Source: Panorpa germanica (Eukaryota > Arthropoda > Insecta > Mecoptera > Panorpidae). Taken from it: a stretch of 64,000 nt of DNA. The stretch's first letter is position 1. Each line of letters opens with the position of its first letter. A program made the position numbers and the translations under genes. The notes below the pieces were generated by a model, which was not told the DNA's origin, ran no database searches, and worked only from the letters and a program-made list of their open reading frames with translations. Positions 11,122-26,100 of this stretch are shown here, one piece after another. The stretch is taken from the NCBI GenBank assembly GCA_963678705.1, contig OY783212.1:3224001-3288000 (forward strand), written 5' to 3'.

Positions 11122-14100
11122 ATGGCTGATAATGATTATTTATGTAAATATCGGCAATTTTTTGAGAATTTCGCAAACACTTTGGACCCTTCTGATCAAT
11201 TACCAGTAAAGGTAGCTGGTTACAACTTAACAGAAGAGGAACTTGCTGGAGATATAATTGATTGGACAGTGCAATATCTAACACAAAAGTAAGACTTGGT
11301 TACATTATATTAGGGTAGTGCTGTACAAAATAGATAACGAAGTAACTTGCTTAATTTATGTAGATTAATATTAGAGATATTAGATAACTATTACTTTTTC
11401 ATTTATTTGTAAGCGCTTGCATTGACCATAAATTTATTTATCAACTTATTTATAGGCAATGTCCAGCATCTCTTGTAGCTCCACTGGTGCAGAGGGTGTT
11501 GCTGGAAACGCGAACGCTCTATCGAAAACATCCTACAAATTGCGGTTTCAGATCAGCGGAAAATAGTAAAATTAATTAAAACTTAAATATTACATATATT
11601 TAATAATCAGTTTCGTTAACATAAGTTTTTTGTTACAGTATATCAACCGCTGAAACTGATGCAGTCTGTCGTATCAATTATTAATGATTTATGCTCGCGA
11701 TATTTGGATAATAGTATATTGGACACTCTGCCGGTTCCAAATGACTCTTTTCAACCACCGATGTGTTCATCAGCAGCCGTAAAAAATATCAGAAGAAAGA
11801 TGGAGGATCGACACGTTTGCATACCTGATTTTCACGGAATGTTTGACATTAAAGTTAGCTGTGTTCATTATACTTTATATATTTTATATACTTGACAGAT
11901 GCCAAAAGTTTCCGGCCTAGTTCTCACCTTTCGGAGCATAGTTATATGAGACACGTTGAGCGTCTACTGATATATAGGCTTTAATAAAGTAATTTTTTAT
12001 ACCGATACTGAGGCATGACATTGTTTTTATATCTTTTGTCGATGGTTTCTTAATTTTCAACAATTCAGCACCAAATGCCTTATTTCTCAACTTTTAAGAA
12101 AGATATTTAAGTGCTCCAGGTTTTGTATAATAAACGAACGATGTACTTTGGTTTTAGAATGAAATAAATAGCACTTGGAAAGATAAGACGTGTTTTATCT
12201 TTTACCCTGCAATCTTTTAGTTGTATTGTATACAGTTGCATGGTTGTTGCTCTTATATATTTTCTTCTAATGAACTTTTAAATTTTTCAATATGCGGATT
12301 TCTTCTTATATGTAACTTTATGAAGTAGAATAATAAACATAACAGTTGATTAATAAACACTATTACTCCGGTGCACTTTTTTAAAGATAGTTTAGTATCT
12401 TTTTTTATATCTAATGTTCTTGTTTTTCCTTATCTTAAGAAACACTGAAAAATTAAAATTTGGCGTAATATCTGATATTAGCATAATACAAATCATAATT
12501 TATTATTTCATGTATGTTAAAAATGAACAACTTCCAGGATTCTGGTCCCGCTAGTTATTATTGTGTCTTGGACGGTCATGCTGGCGTGGATGCTGCAACT
12601 TATGGGGCTTCACATCTACAGCAGTATTTAGCGGAAAGTAGTTTGTATCCCAGTGATCCTAAAGCTGCTTTAAGAGAAGCTTTTTTAAGAACAGATCATG
12701 CTTTCGTAGAAAAATGTCAAAGAGAGGTATATACATGCATATTCTTTCACTTATTAAAATATAAAATGTACTGATAACATTTTAATATATCATTATTGCA
12801 GAACCTTAGTAGTGGCACTACTGCAGTGGTTGCACTTTTAAGAGAAAATTGGCTCTATATTGGGTGGGTTGGTGACTCACAAGCTCTTCTTGTAAAACAA
12901 GGTCGCGTTATGCAAGTTGTACTACCTCATAAGCCGTCTAGAAAGGTAAAACTTGCCATTATATACATGTATTTGTTATATTTATTTATTGTTCTGCCTT
13001 TACGGTTTACTATCTATATTTATTTTACATTTCCTTTTATTAATTAAGCTGAATATTTAAATCCTTCCTTTTCAAAGATCCTCTCCCCTCTTGTTATCCT
13101 TATACCTCCTCCTCCTTCTGACTTCCGCTATTTATTTTCTTCCTTTTCTCTTTACTAATAACATTTCCTCCAAATTGACTTTGTAGAATTCCTAATCGAA
13201 AAAATAATTATAATAATATTATTAATCGTTGTTTAATTTAATAATATATTGTATATTCTTTTAGGACGAAAAGGAACGTATAGAGGATCTCGGAGGTTGT
13301 GTCATGTTTTGGGGTACCTGGAGAGTTAGTGGACAATTAGCCGTTAGTCGTGCAATAGGTATATTTCATATTTGATAGCAAATAAGTTATTCCTCGCTAC
13401 TCCAGAAGATATAATAGTGGGCATTACACTATTTTATTCTCATTTTAGGGGACTGTGAATATAAACCTTACGTAACGGGAGAGCCCGATATTGTAGCCGT
13501 TCCCCTCGATGGTCAGGAAGACTTTTTAATTTTAGCGTGCGATGGATTGTGGGATTTTGTAACAGAGGATCAAGCAGCTTTAGCTGTTTACCGACAAATT
13601 GTGGAGCATGCAGGTATTATTTTCGATATTACATTAGAATATTTTAAACTTGGTTATATCATTTAGATTCTGTTAGCCTTCGTATTATTAAATTACGGAC
13701 GTATAGTTATTAAAGTTAAATTGACATGCCGAAAAACTCATGTTGTCGTGCGTGACAAAAGAATTGTATACACCAATTTTAAAACGTAAATATTATATAA
13801 TGATAACATTATATATAAAAAGTTATGCTAATATTTAAATTTCGTAACATGAAAATATGCAAACACAGAAAATATAGCGCCGGTCCGATAAACGAACCCG
13901 AAGACACAGCAGTCTAGTGTCAATGCACAGAGCTGCATTACGTTGTGAACAATAATTGAATTTATATTAAATTGCACTGTATATTGATACGACTATCAAA
14001 ACCTCTAATATCAAATTATTTTTATTCAATTCGCAATAAGTTATTAACGATTGAAGTAGTAATTTTTGTCCCTTTACTAATCAAAAAGGGGTAAATTTGT

Positions 14101-17100
14101 AAAAAAAAAGATTGAGTAATTGACGTCATTTTCCTCCTTACATTCTTCCCACTACCATCGCTGTTAAACAAGAGAAATAAAAGACATGTAGAAAGCAACC
14201 TCATAGCGCTAGCAGCTGTTGCAGCTATCCATAAAGTTTTCATTTAATAACGTGATGTTCAACAATACAAATTCGATTGTTTATTAAATTCTATTAACTT
14301 CGTGACGTCAAGAAATATTCAAACTTTAATTAAATACATCTCCGTCAATCTTTAGATATTTAATAAAATAAAAACGCCTATATACAAAAATTAACCTATA
14401 TTTCAATAAACAATTAAAAAATCGATCCCTAAAAAATCAGTTTATAACGGGATGCTAAAAAAATAATTACACAAAATCAAAAATGTCGCCTGACTACCCT
14501 GATTTCTCCAAATTTAGTTTTTTTTCCAATTCAGGTCTGGGCAGACATTTAAAAAATGTGGTTGTTGGTAATCAAAATTATATATATCCAGTGTAAATAT
14601 GAATAATCTTAGGCCTATGAGTTGCTATGTAAACATGAAAGAAGTTTGTATTTTATTTCAAATTTGAACGGGTATTATAAATTATTTCACATATACATTA
14701 CAAGGAAATATGAAGTGAAACTAAACTACGCCTTAATAAAAAACGTTTTTTTTTATTTTTGTTACTTATTCATCTGTGTAAGTTTATTGCCTTGTCCGAA
14801 TAAAAGTGAGTCACTGAATTTCTCACTGACGAGTTGCCAAGCATATAGTGTGCCTTGAGTCGAGTTTCAGCGTCCGAAACTACGCGCAATCCACATGCGA
14901 TGTTCTGTACATTGTACAGTGTATGAGTATGAGCAGTGTACAAACCCTATTGCCCCTCCCTTCATTGCCTTCCGTGTTATTACACGGAATGAACATTTCA
15001 ACCACATCCAAGACTTTCAATACAAGCACAGACAGTGATTATGACTCATTTTCATTCGCAATAACGCGTCGCTGTGATGGTGAAGATACGGTCTCACTAT
15101 TATTGTACATTTTGATATTTTTTTACTACTAGTCAGGACAAAAAATATTCTTAAAGGGTTTTTGGTTCATCCTCTTATTACAAAATATAAATTAATTTTG
15201 TAACGATATATAATATAAAATACTTGGGTGCTGTACTTCTCACACACAACTTCAACTACATTACGTTAATGCGTGAATTGTTCTTTGTGTTATTTGGGCA
15301 ACATGACATTTTTTCTCAGCTTAAGACTCTTTTTTGCAACTTTGCAAATTTGGTAATTACTACTAAGTAATATTACAGACTATTCCATCGTTTTATCCGA
15401 TTTCGGCTTAAACTCTGTACTGTGGAGAAATTATATATCTATAAACTGTATTAAAATGTTTAAATAATAATATAAATAAAATTATAATTAACTAAGATGT
15501 ACAGTGTAAGGATGGAGAGGGGGGATAAGATTGAGGTATAGGAAAATACTGTGCGAATGCACACCATCGAGTCGTCTTACATTTTAGGGTGCACACCAGG
15601 AGGGCGGTTTTCTTAATAGTGCAAGTGACGATCTTGCAGAGGCATGTCGCAGGGTGCTCTGTAGGTAAAGCTTGCAGTACTATTAAATATTTTATTTTAA
15701 AAATACACTAAATATATTAATATATTATATAATACTCTGTACTTAATGACGTTATCCTTGATAGTATTACATATTAAATAACATTCAATAAACATATTAA
15801 TTTGACAAACGGCAATATCAATTAGACATACAAATATCCATGACGTACTGTGACAACTATACAAATTTATCGAGTGATTGTTACATTTAATAAATTATAT
15901 ATTTATTATATATACTGTTTAACATATTTTGCACTTTTTGCAATCTGGAATGTTGAGCTCTGATAACGAGATTTTTGCATTGCTATTAAGAGCGTCATGA
16001 AAAGGGTGCGTTGGCCCTTTTTGTCCGTTGTTGCTTGATGTCAGTTCAATAATAAATAGTAATATGCTTGGACGCGCCCTTACTTTTTTTTGAGTCGAGG
16101 ATCACTGTATTGCTCCAACACGCCACCATTGCACGTTCATCATCCATCTCCGCACCACCCCCCTGGGACTGGATAATGTCTGTTGGGCCGGTGTGCGGCG
16201 TGCAGCGTGCGCTGTTCTGTCAAACGGCAACTGACGGCGACCAACCGCATCAGTCTACGGTTGAGTCAGTGGCAGAATTAAAACCAAACTATCGTCCATA
16301 GTTGAGCGTTGAGCGTTCACTTTGCAAGCTTGGTTATGCTAAATTATAAGATATTTTAAAACAAGTGCTAACGTATAAAACTAATTATTTACAATACTTT
16401 TACCTGTGACAAGATATAAATAATTTTATTTTATATGTGGATCTACTTCATTTGGATTTTGGGTGACAGACAATTTTAAATGTTGTATTAGGTATGAATA
16501 ATATTTTGTTATTTTCTTTAATAAATTAGTTTGTTTATTCCATAATACATACGATAAAGAACCTATTCATATTCCTAAAAAAATATACCATGTATCATGG
16601 ATGATTCATTTCTTTTTTAGAGCCGGTCTCTTTATTTCGCGTTAGGGGTTCATCAATTCAAGTTAATTAGTAATCTTAATTATATTATTATCCAGTAAAC
16701 ACAATTCTCTATCACTGACGTTTTATATTCGTCTAAACTACATAAATATTACGTAAATTCTACGATTATTATGCTGGGTATTGAATAACAATCGTGCAGG
16801 AAACACAATCGACTGTTTACAGTGGTTTACAGAAAATCATTAATACTTTTTTAATACAATTATTAATTTTTGCATTTTTTTTATAAGAATTCAATTTTTT
16901 TTTACTTCATTTGTTTTTGTTGTTATTTGTCTTTAACGCTATACAGTAATTTAATATAATAATAAAATAAATACATCCGAAGTTTGGATGTTGTTCAAAT
17001 ATGTAACAAATAATTATTAAAGGTATTATTTTATATAGATAATTATTATAAATAAATAACGTGACTTGTAGTTTATGACTTCTAGTAGACATTTTCAAGA

Positions 17101-20100
17101 GAAGAGTCTACTTTAGGGTACCGATACTCGTCTAGATATCTTCAGAGATGTTTTTAAAAGCCAAAGTTTTTATGAACCCGGTTTCATTATGATGTATGGT
17201 TTTCTTATAAGTGCATGGAGCTGATGTACCCGGCTTTGTCAGATTTTAATAATTGACAGGTGTGGCACTACTATAATTAAAACATTAATTGTTCTTAATC
17301 ATTGTATTTATATTTGAAATTACTTTAGTTTTCAATTCTAATTCCATTTCATCTCTATTTCATTTACATCTAGTTATAATTCTACTCGTTTGTGTATTGA
17401 CTTTTTTTATTGCCTTTGATGTCGGTATTTGTTGCACCCTGACCTCGTAATTCTAAAAGTAACTTTAAAAAGTATAGATGATTTTTAAACCTTATTTATA
17501 CTTGCTAAAGTTTCAAATCATATAGATTTAATCCAGTGTTTGCAAAATGAGATAAATTACTCCAAACGTGGTAAAAATAAAAATCTTTGAGGATCGTACA
17601 AATAATCTATTCTGTAACTTTCATGAATTAATTATTCTACTATCTATTACTTTTTTTGTTTCATTTTTAAAGTTCATTTATCATATACATATCGTATAAA
17701 CTACAATATTTGAAATTTAAGTATTTTAAGAGCACGTATTCTGCAGAACGAAGGTTTTTTTTTACTGGATAATATCGTTGCTAGCCAGGCCCTATGCAGG
17801 AAATCAGTTGTATCTAGTTACTATTGCCTGCCAAAATATATTTTATTTAGTTACAAAATGCCACAGAATTGTTCTTTCTATAACGGAACACGGTTCCGGG
17901 ATGTGCTGGCTTTTATTGCTTTTTTAATTATGTCATACATGCATATTTCTCCAAAAATGACGTATTGTGTAAAAATAAACTAACTGACTTATTAGCAGTA
18001 ATATGTAGCTGCAAGTTAAATGACATAGAAAACAATTTCACAGAACTTAATTTCTAAAGATCACAATCAAATCTGTTATCTCTTTTGGAGATATTTATAT
18101 TTTAATTTTTTTAAGGCGGGTTTAGTTTCTTTTTGTGAAGGAAGAACTTGTTTAGGAACCAACTGCGAAAACAAAAATTTAATTTTTTTTTTTTCATCAC
18201 TTCAGTTTCTGCAATTTGACGAAGAAACTGGTCATTTACGAAAGGATGCAATAGGAACAAGAAATTCCATTAGAAATAACGCAGCTGGAGAGTACACTGT
18301 TTTAGAACCCCCCTAAGTTTTGATCATAATTACAGTGAGGCACTTCACTTAATAAGCTCCAAATGCATGACCAACCTTCATCATTTGGAAAAACACTCTT
18401 GACTCCTTTTTTAAATTCTTTTTTTTTAGATTAATAAGAACGCTGAATGATGAATTTTTTAATATAACTAGAATTGAAAAACGTATTTTTTGGGTTAAAG
18501 TTCAATTATGTCATAACTGAAGTTTAACTGAAAATTGAAAAAACGGCACTTACGAAGATAACAATCTTGTTATAATATTAATCTTTATCATTTGCATTTT
18601 TTGCTGCCATGTCGTTAAGTTTAAGAAATTGTAATGTAATATTATGTACAACATTACTTTTTAGGAGAGAGTCGAGTAATTTGTTTCTGCAACATTTCTA
18701 TCTTTTGACTTGGACCGTTATTCGCGTCTTCAATCTTTCCCACCAGCTAGAAGTTATTAAACCTAACACAATGGAAGATAAAATTGTTAAAATTATCAAG
18801 TTGATGTTACATTTGTATATTCAATGTAGATGGAGATCTGCTTTGCTTTTGCGTCGTTTACGTTGCAACTTTCATTGAAACAATCGAACAATGGGAATTC
18901 TGGAGCATCGGACGGCTTTCTGAAACTGTAACACAATTGTAGGTAATCGCAAGACAAGAGCTATTGCAAGAGCATTGTTACAGTCGTTGATTTCTCTATA
19001 AAAATCATGCATTTAAACGTTTAACGTAGCTCAAACTAACACAGATTTAGGCCATGAACTTATCCACTCAAGCAAGCAGAGCGCAAAGCAAGCGGTACAT
19101 CGGTAGTCGTTACAAGGTACATTTACAGTATGTACTTCTATAAATTAATATTAAAATAATAAATACTCGTGTATTACGTATTCTATTCCTATCATCATAC
19201 CATCACACCATAGCACCATAACGCAGGCCGTGAAGCAAATTCATTATTTTTAATTTTCCTTTAATTTTTCTAATTAAAAAATAAATCATTTAAAGGTGTA
19301 TGAATATTTTAACGTTATGTGAGCGCATAGTTGTGATAAGATGTAATTAATTTTAATGATACGGGCTACGAATATTTTAATTTTCGCGAGTGGCGAATAC
19401 CTGGGCGCGGTCGTTTGGGATGGGCCGGGTTCATTTTTAGTCCTACTTTAATTTTTAATATGATAATTATTTTTAAAACGAAACTAATGCATTTGTTTTA
19501 GTATATGCTTTTAGAAGGGTAAATGTATTTTTTTAAACTTATTCAAATTAATTTATTAAAAATCGGTTGATTGTACGATCCTACATACCGTATTCGATAA
19601 TAAAGTTTGAAATATGTGGTAAAAAATTTAAATTAATAGGAATAGTTATGATATTCACTGATTTTTTTAAAAATTATTTAACGTTCGGCCTATTTCCGAT
19701 GCTAAGTCCTATTACCGCCGATCTATACCCTCATCGATTTAAAAATTGTAATTTAGATAAACATGACGAACTTGAAAATTTGAGGCGCCGTACAAACTTG
19801 CATCCCGTTGGCTAAAAATCTGGAGATAGTGAAGACTCATAAAGAAAATATTCTACAACTTTCAAAGAAATCCAATTTCAATTTATTCAGGTCTACTACG
19901 AGAGTTTTATTGAATTTGTCTACTCTCTTTAATCTCTCTTTAATGAACTGCTTAATACTTTTCTTTAATTTTTTATTGTCAGTTATAGAGTGAATTAAAA
20001 TCGACAAAAATCGAAAATTCAATAAAATAAATATTCAATACTTAAATTAAATTTTATCTTTAAATTTCACACTTCCTAGAATGACGAAATATTTTTTCAG

Positions 20101-23100
20101 ATATTTATACAGATATTACACATAAAATACATGTTTTTATCATTTGCATTTTTTTCTAGAGTGATTTATCTTTGGTATTTGTCATAAGAACTATATTGAC
20201 CTTCGATAATCCGGTAAGACCGAGGACCCCAACGGGCCGAATTAAGGAGGGGTTTCTATATATCGAATATAATATATACTTTTAATATTACTGACTTGGG
20301 TTCCATTAGTTGTTATGAAATTCTGCAGCTTCTCGGATTCAATATAATTTGCAATATATAAGAGGGGTAATATTCCAAAAATTTAGCGAACTTCTACTGT
20401 AATGACTTTAGGATAGGCTAATAGATTTCTTTCTAAAATATGGAAAGGAGTCGAGTGTTTCGAAATATTCAAAACTTATTGATAGAAACATATTTCTTAA
20501 ACTGGAGGTTGGGTCACTAAATATATTAGGGAGCGGTAGCGTAAAGTTAGCAATCGTGATAGCAACAAGAAATACAAATTTGTCATTAAGGCACTTGCAT
20601 TAGTAGTTTACTATTGAAATCCAGTTATGAAAAAAACTGTTTTATTCATAAAATAAAATTAGTTTATCTACAATACAATGTAAAAATGTGGCTGCTTTCT
20701 ATAAATTTATAAGCTCTGAATATTTTAATTGCTCTGTAACGCGGTCAGTGACTTCAAGGTATAATCACTTTTTTAATAAAATATTATAATTAGGTACCAC
20801 ATATGAAACAATTTATCCACGAAAAATTTCATTTTATGTTCATATAGTTTAGGTTTTGTATTTTGTTGTACTACTCTTAAAATAATGTGTCCGAAATGAA
20901 CGAAAATTATAAGCAGACATCTGCAAGCCAGCAGCGTTCGGCTCGGTGTTGTATGCGATCCGGTGTGCGATGAAATCATCTTCAGCAACATTTGTTGTGG
21001 ATCCGTGCTCCGGGTCCGTGTCCGCGTTCGCGTTCGCGTTGTAACCGACAGTTGTTGTTACTACTGTACAAAATTAGTGAAATGGTTAAATTAATAACGG
21101 CCATTTTTAATTCAATTAATCTGTGGCTTGCTTCATAACTGCGTTTCACTATTATCTTTCTAACAGAATGAACCAATTTTTTTTATTGAAGGTACACATT
21201 AATGTGCAAATTAAATTTTTCACATTTAATAAATGCTTTTAATGGGGAAACGTCCTCAGAATGTGCCTAATTAATATGTTAACGCCACAATATCGAAAAA
21301 GACAAAAGGAATCCCGTTTTTGTATTCTGGACAGAATATATTTTGTTTATTTTAGTCTAATTTATATGCAAACGTTGATTAATGCTAAATTTCGGTAAAT
21401 AACGTTACGTAAAAATTAGTACGGTAAATATAGTGCATGAATTAACATTTTCTTTAGAGGGATTATTTTATCTTTAATACTTTCTTTACGGGAAATTTTG
21501 TTATAGAATATTTTATGCTGTATTACCCCACAATTTTTATTTTTACTGCAGTTAGCAGACTTCTCTTAAACAAATTATACAATTTAAAAAAAATTACAAA
21601 TTTAGCCTTATGTTGTATCATTTTACTATAAAAATAACGCAAGCGTTAACTGAATTTGACTTATGCGACATATGACTGACACAGCTAAAGCTATCTTGAA
21701 TGTAAAATGATACTATAGCCTAAGGATAAATGAGGACTTTCTATAATATCATAATTAAAAAACTATTTGTTCACCTTTTGTTAATGAAAACCTTCGTACG
21801 AAGAAAGCAATTCCTTCATTATACGTCTCTACCGGTAGGGCGGTAGGTAGGGGTCAGTCAGTGCCGGTACTTGATTTACAATAACTGGTACATTTGATCG
21901 AACCACGCGGGCAAGACAACCCAGTGTATTTACTTAGAGCTGTGCACGTGCTCAGCATGTTTATAAAACATTTAGCTTTCTTATGGCGTTATGTTTGCCA
22001 ACGTGATTGCCGTATTGGATGGATGACATAAACTTAGTTGCCATTTTGGGCAAATTAAATGAAAAAGACGGGAAGTACGAGTATCATACGCGGTCATATT
22101 TTCATTAAAGTGCTCTGAGGTTTCATTTCAATAGCATGAGTCATGTTTATTGTTTTACTGTAAGTGAAATCATGGTACAAGATAAGAAGTGTATGTACTG
22201 AAAATCTCTGTAAACAATTCTTTGTTCTAAGAAAAAATATTTATTCATTACATCGATGGTTCCCAATTAGTGCTTCGCATTTTTAATATTCGCAATTATA
22301 ATATATTTGTTCATAATAAAGATGCTCTCCCTTCTACAGAATCAGGAAAATGTATTTCCGTTCGAAATGGTTTATGAAAACTGCTTGTACGAAGTATATA
22401 GTCATAAATAGGAAAAGTATATTTCCGCTAAACACAAAACATGAATTAGTATACTGTAAATATGTACATGAGACGTTTTGATGAAACGAAACTTTTAAGA
22501 ATTGCTGTTTTAGATATCCATTCATTCTGAATTTCCACATTGTTTGATCAATTGTATCAATATAATCAATCGCCGTGTGGCAGCGTTTCTCCAAAACAAC
22601 TTACAAAACTCATCTGGGACCCTATTCCTGAGTCTTGCGAGCAATGGTCGTGATCGAACAGATATGATTTATATAAGAGAAACATTTTACGAATCACTTA
22701 TAAAAGACTATTTCTAAACTATAATAATAATTAATAATAAAATTCAGGAATAGTACAGAAATACTCTTTTAAAAGTGATTCGTAAAATGTTTCAGTTATA
22801 TAAATTAGATTTGTTCGATCACGATCATTACTCGCAAAACTCAGAAATACGGGCACTGTTTATATTTTTGTAAGTGAAAATAAACTCGTTGCAATAATTT
22901 TCTTTAACATTGTTCTCAACAAACGTGAACATGGCATGAGCCACTTATATTTCATATTCATTTTTATCCCTGATAATTTCTAAACCACACACATGCTTGC
23001 CCGTACGAAATACCAACAGCTTTAACAACTCAGGATGTTTTGTTACACATACAAATTTCGACTGCAGCAAACAGTCCATATTAATGTTGAAGTGTTTATT

Positions 23101-26100
23101 TAGTAATTTTCTAAATCATCAATAACCATAAATGGCGACAAACACTTAGTATAATTATTTTGCAACAATCGCTACTTTTATATTATTCTCGTCAAGCTGC
23201 TGGATATTAATCAGAAAATCCCCGAACGTTCATTCGTTTTTCCACAATCGAAAATAATCTTTGCTCAGTTACTTACTGTATTATAGGATATCTGATAACG
23301 CGCGTATCTAATGGTAGAAGCTTAAATATGGTATGTGCAACAAAATTAACATCATTTAATTATTAGTGAGGTTTGGAAAAATTCTACCAAGAGAAAATAA
23401 CAACTAGAGTAACAAAATAGTCTGATGATTTGTTATTAGTAAACATTAAAAGCATTGCCTTTATATAAGTAAATAATGATATATAGATTAGATTACTGTA
23501 AAAGTAAAGAATTTAAATTGAATTTTAACGTGTAAGTAATATTCGTACACTGTTGGTGCGTTATGCATCACAGTGACATCATCACGATTTTTAAATGAGA
23601 CGTACTTAATTTTACATACAGTTCTAGAAAGAGATAAGAGTGTAGAAATAGTTGTATACCATAAATGTGCATATATGTATATATTGAACATTATGCGTAA
23701 GTCTTCTACCTTACTCAAAAAACACTTGAGCATAAAGCGTGTACGCTAAACATTATAACGCTAGAATTAATTTAATCTTTGATGTATAACCATAAGTATG
23801 CGTTTAATTGAAATATCCTCGCAGCTTGAACTAAACCAAGCCTTTTTCATTTTTTTAAAATACTTTTTATGTGTCATGAACCTTGGGCGTGGTTTTGTCG
23901 CAATATTTTGACATCTCATTATGTTTTTAATTAAACAAATATAAAAGCTATATCATAAATTCGGCCACGCTTACTTGTTTCTAGGTCTGCGACAAAACGA
24001 TTACAGGCTCATTATAGTAAACTACGAGTTTAAAAAGTTATAAATATTGGTATAACAATAACACATAACATACAGAGGCGCCACATACGATTTATTTATT
24101 TTGAATAATATTATAAATAATTAGATTACAATATTTAATAGTTTATTTATATTTTTTTTCAGAAGATCCTAGCATTATTTCTCTGCATCTGGTCCAGCTC
24201 GCTAAACAGCTCGGGAGCACAGATAATATATCAGTAATTATTGTCTTCCTGAAAGATCCTAAAATATTATCGAAAGAACCGCTACCAGTCGCGATGGATT
24301 TAAATATAATGGACAGATCCAACAGCAACAATCAAACTTCTGACATTAACACTAACGAGCTGAATGCAGAAGTTCCGTTATCGTTCACGAGTCAGCTGTT
24401 TGACAATGAAACAGATGTTAAAAATCAAAACGAAGGGACTATCGGCACAGGCATCGAAGAACCTTATCTAAATCAAGATGCCAATCAGTGTCTGAGCCCC
24501 GATTTGAATCTGGAGTTAAGTAATGGCAAGAATATGAGTCTTGGAGTTTTTGAGGGCTACATTGGACCAGAAACCGATATTGATACAGTGGACGATGTAC
24601 AAATGCTTACCGAGGAAATTAAAGACAGAGTTGCAAACGATGTTTTGACGAAATCGAACGAAGTTTTTGACGAAATCAACGAAATGATAAATGTAGGCGA
24701 AAGTGCATTGTCTGGTACTGAAGCAGGTCAGTTTTTCTTTATATTTATTGAGATAGCACAAATATTGCCTTCACCGTAATCATTAATGAAATTAAATTAA
24801 TGCCCTTTTTGTAGAAATATTTTACTAGTATTCGAGCATATAAAAACAACTTATTTAAGAATGTGTGGTTATTTGTTTTACGTATGATAGGGGAGCTAAA
24901 AATAACGTTCTACTTATAGATGTGATTCTGTTGTCAGTCTAATTTAGTATAGGTACGAGTATATTTATTTCCTGCAATGTCATATTGTTTTATCAAGAAT
25001 TCAATACTATAAAAATATTTACTTTCGGAGCATCAATAACTTATAACAATTCAATAGTAATATTAAATATATGTTACGCAGAATTAGTGTACTTGTTGTT
25101 TAATTTGCAAAATAGAGAATTTCTTTGCCTTCTTCGTGAAATAAGCTTAATACTTAGTTAAAATAAATAGCTAATAGGGGTTACGCCAACTTTAAGAACT
25201 TTCCATACTTTTACAAGTCAGTAGCAGTGTACACTCAAGAGCTAATCATCAGATTAAGTTCAAATTTTGAACGAGAACGCAAAACAAATTTTTAACGGAG
25301 TGGATCAAGCTCTGCACTAGCTTTTGTAAATAAAATTATATTTCTGCACCTCCTTAGAGCCAAAATAGAATTTATAGCAGTACTTTTTTATAAATTGAGT
25401 TTAATATTTTGATTTGAATTTTCGTAGAACTCGTAGTTTCCAAAGAGAAAGTGTTATTTTTTTTAATAGTTTTTCTTAAAGTTTAGACGAATGTTGCTTT
25501 ACATTTATTTTACAATACTCTCCTTCTGATTCAATTTTCCGGACTTCCCCTTAAGAATAATACAATTAAAAAAAACTTTGGCTCTTGACTGTATTTGTCG
25601 CTAGCTAGAGGGGTATGAATATGTCTACAATTCCAAGTTCTAGTATTTCATAAATAAATTATTACAGTGCTCTTGCAATTTAGACCCCCTAGACGCCTAA
25701 AATTATAAAAACGGTTTGTCATTTTTTAAATTTTCATAAAACATTTTGAGGTGTCTGCGTACGATACCATATAATACTTTTATACCAAGTTATACTAATT
25801 AAATCTTATAATTTGTTGAAAGTAATACATATCTACTATTATAAGATTTGAAATGTAATCTGTAACTGCGCCGTTTTCAAATTTGGTGGTTCTACTGGCC
25901 TCTTACAGCATCACCACTATTTTCTCGAAGGCCACGGCCATCGCCCGACATCATATCTTGCCATCTCGCTCTTTCGTTGCATCAACACATGCTTATTATA
26001 TTATGCGATGCGATTGAGCGACTGTATTAGGCTGGTTTGGTCTTTGAGTTTATTCCGGGTATTTATCTAGATGTAGAGGTTCAGCTCATTTTAATATTAG

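Larger units (their letters stand above)
13614..24162 (+). other. 10.5-kb intron splitting the phosphatase catalytic domain
   Basis: The GT at 13614-13615 and the AG at 24161-24162 join in phase 1 and restore the PP2C fold between the ACDGLWD and TDN motifs. Every other intron of the gene is below 3 kb. Inside are two GC-richer patches (about 16060-16310 and 20920-21050, the latter with GTTCGC hexamers), a foldback element (22623-22849), a family A relic near 14320-14450 and two candidate exons (15588-15664, 18206-18316). The rest is AT-rich and I see nothing definite in it. Confidence 0.8.

Noticed and set aside
16068-16301. 77-codon frame in a GC-richer intron patch
   Set aside because: No splice sites in suitable phase and no recognisable motif. 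Treated as composition shift.
18609-18878. 89-codon frame in the large intron
   Set aside because: Starts in AT-rich sequence, no acceptor or donor context, no recognisable domain.
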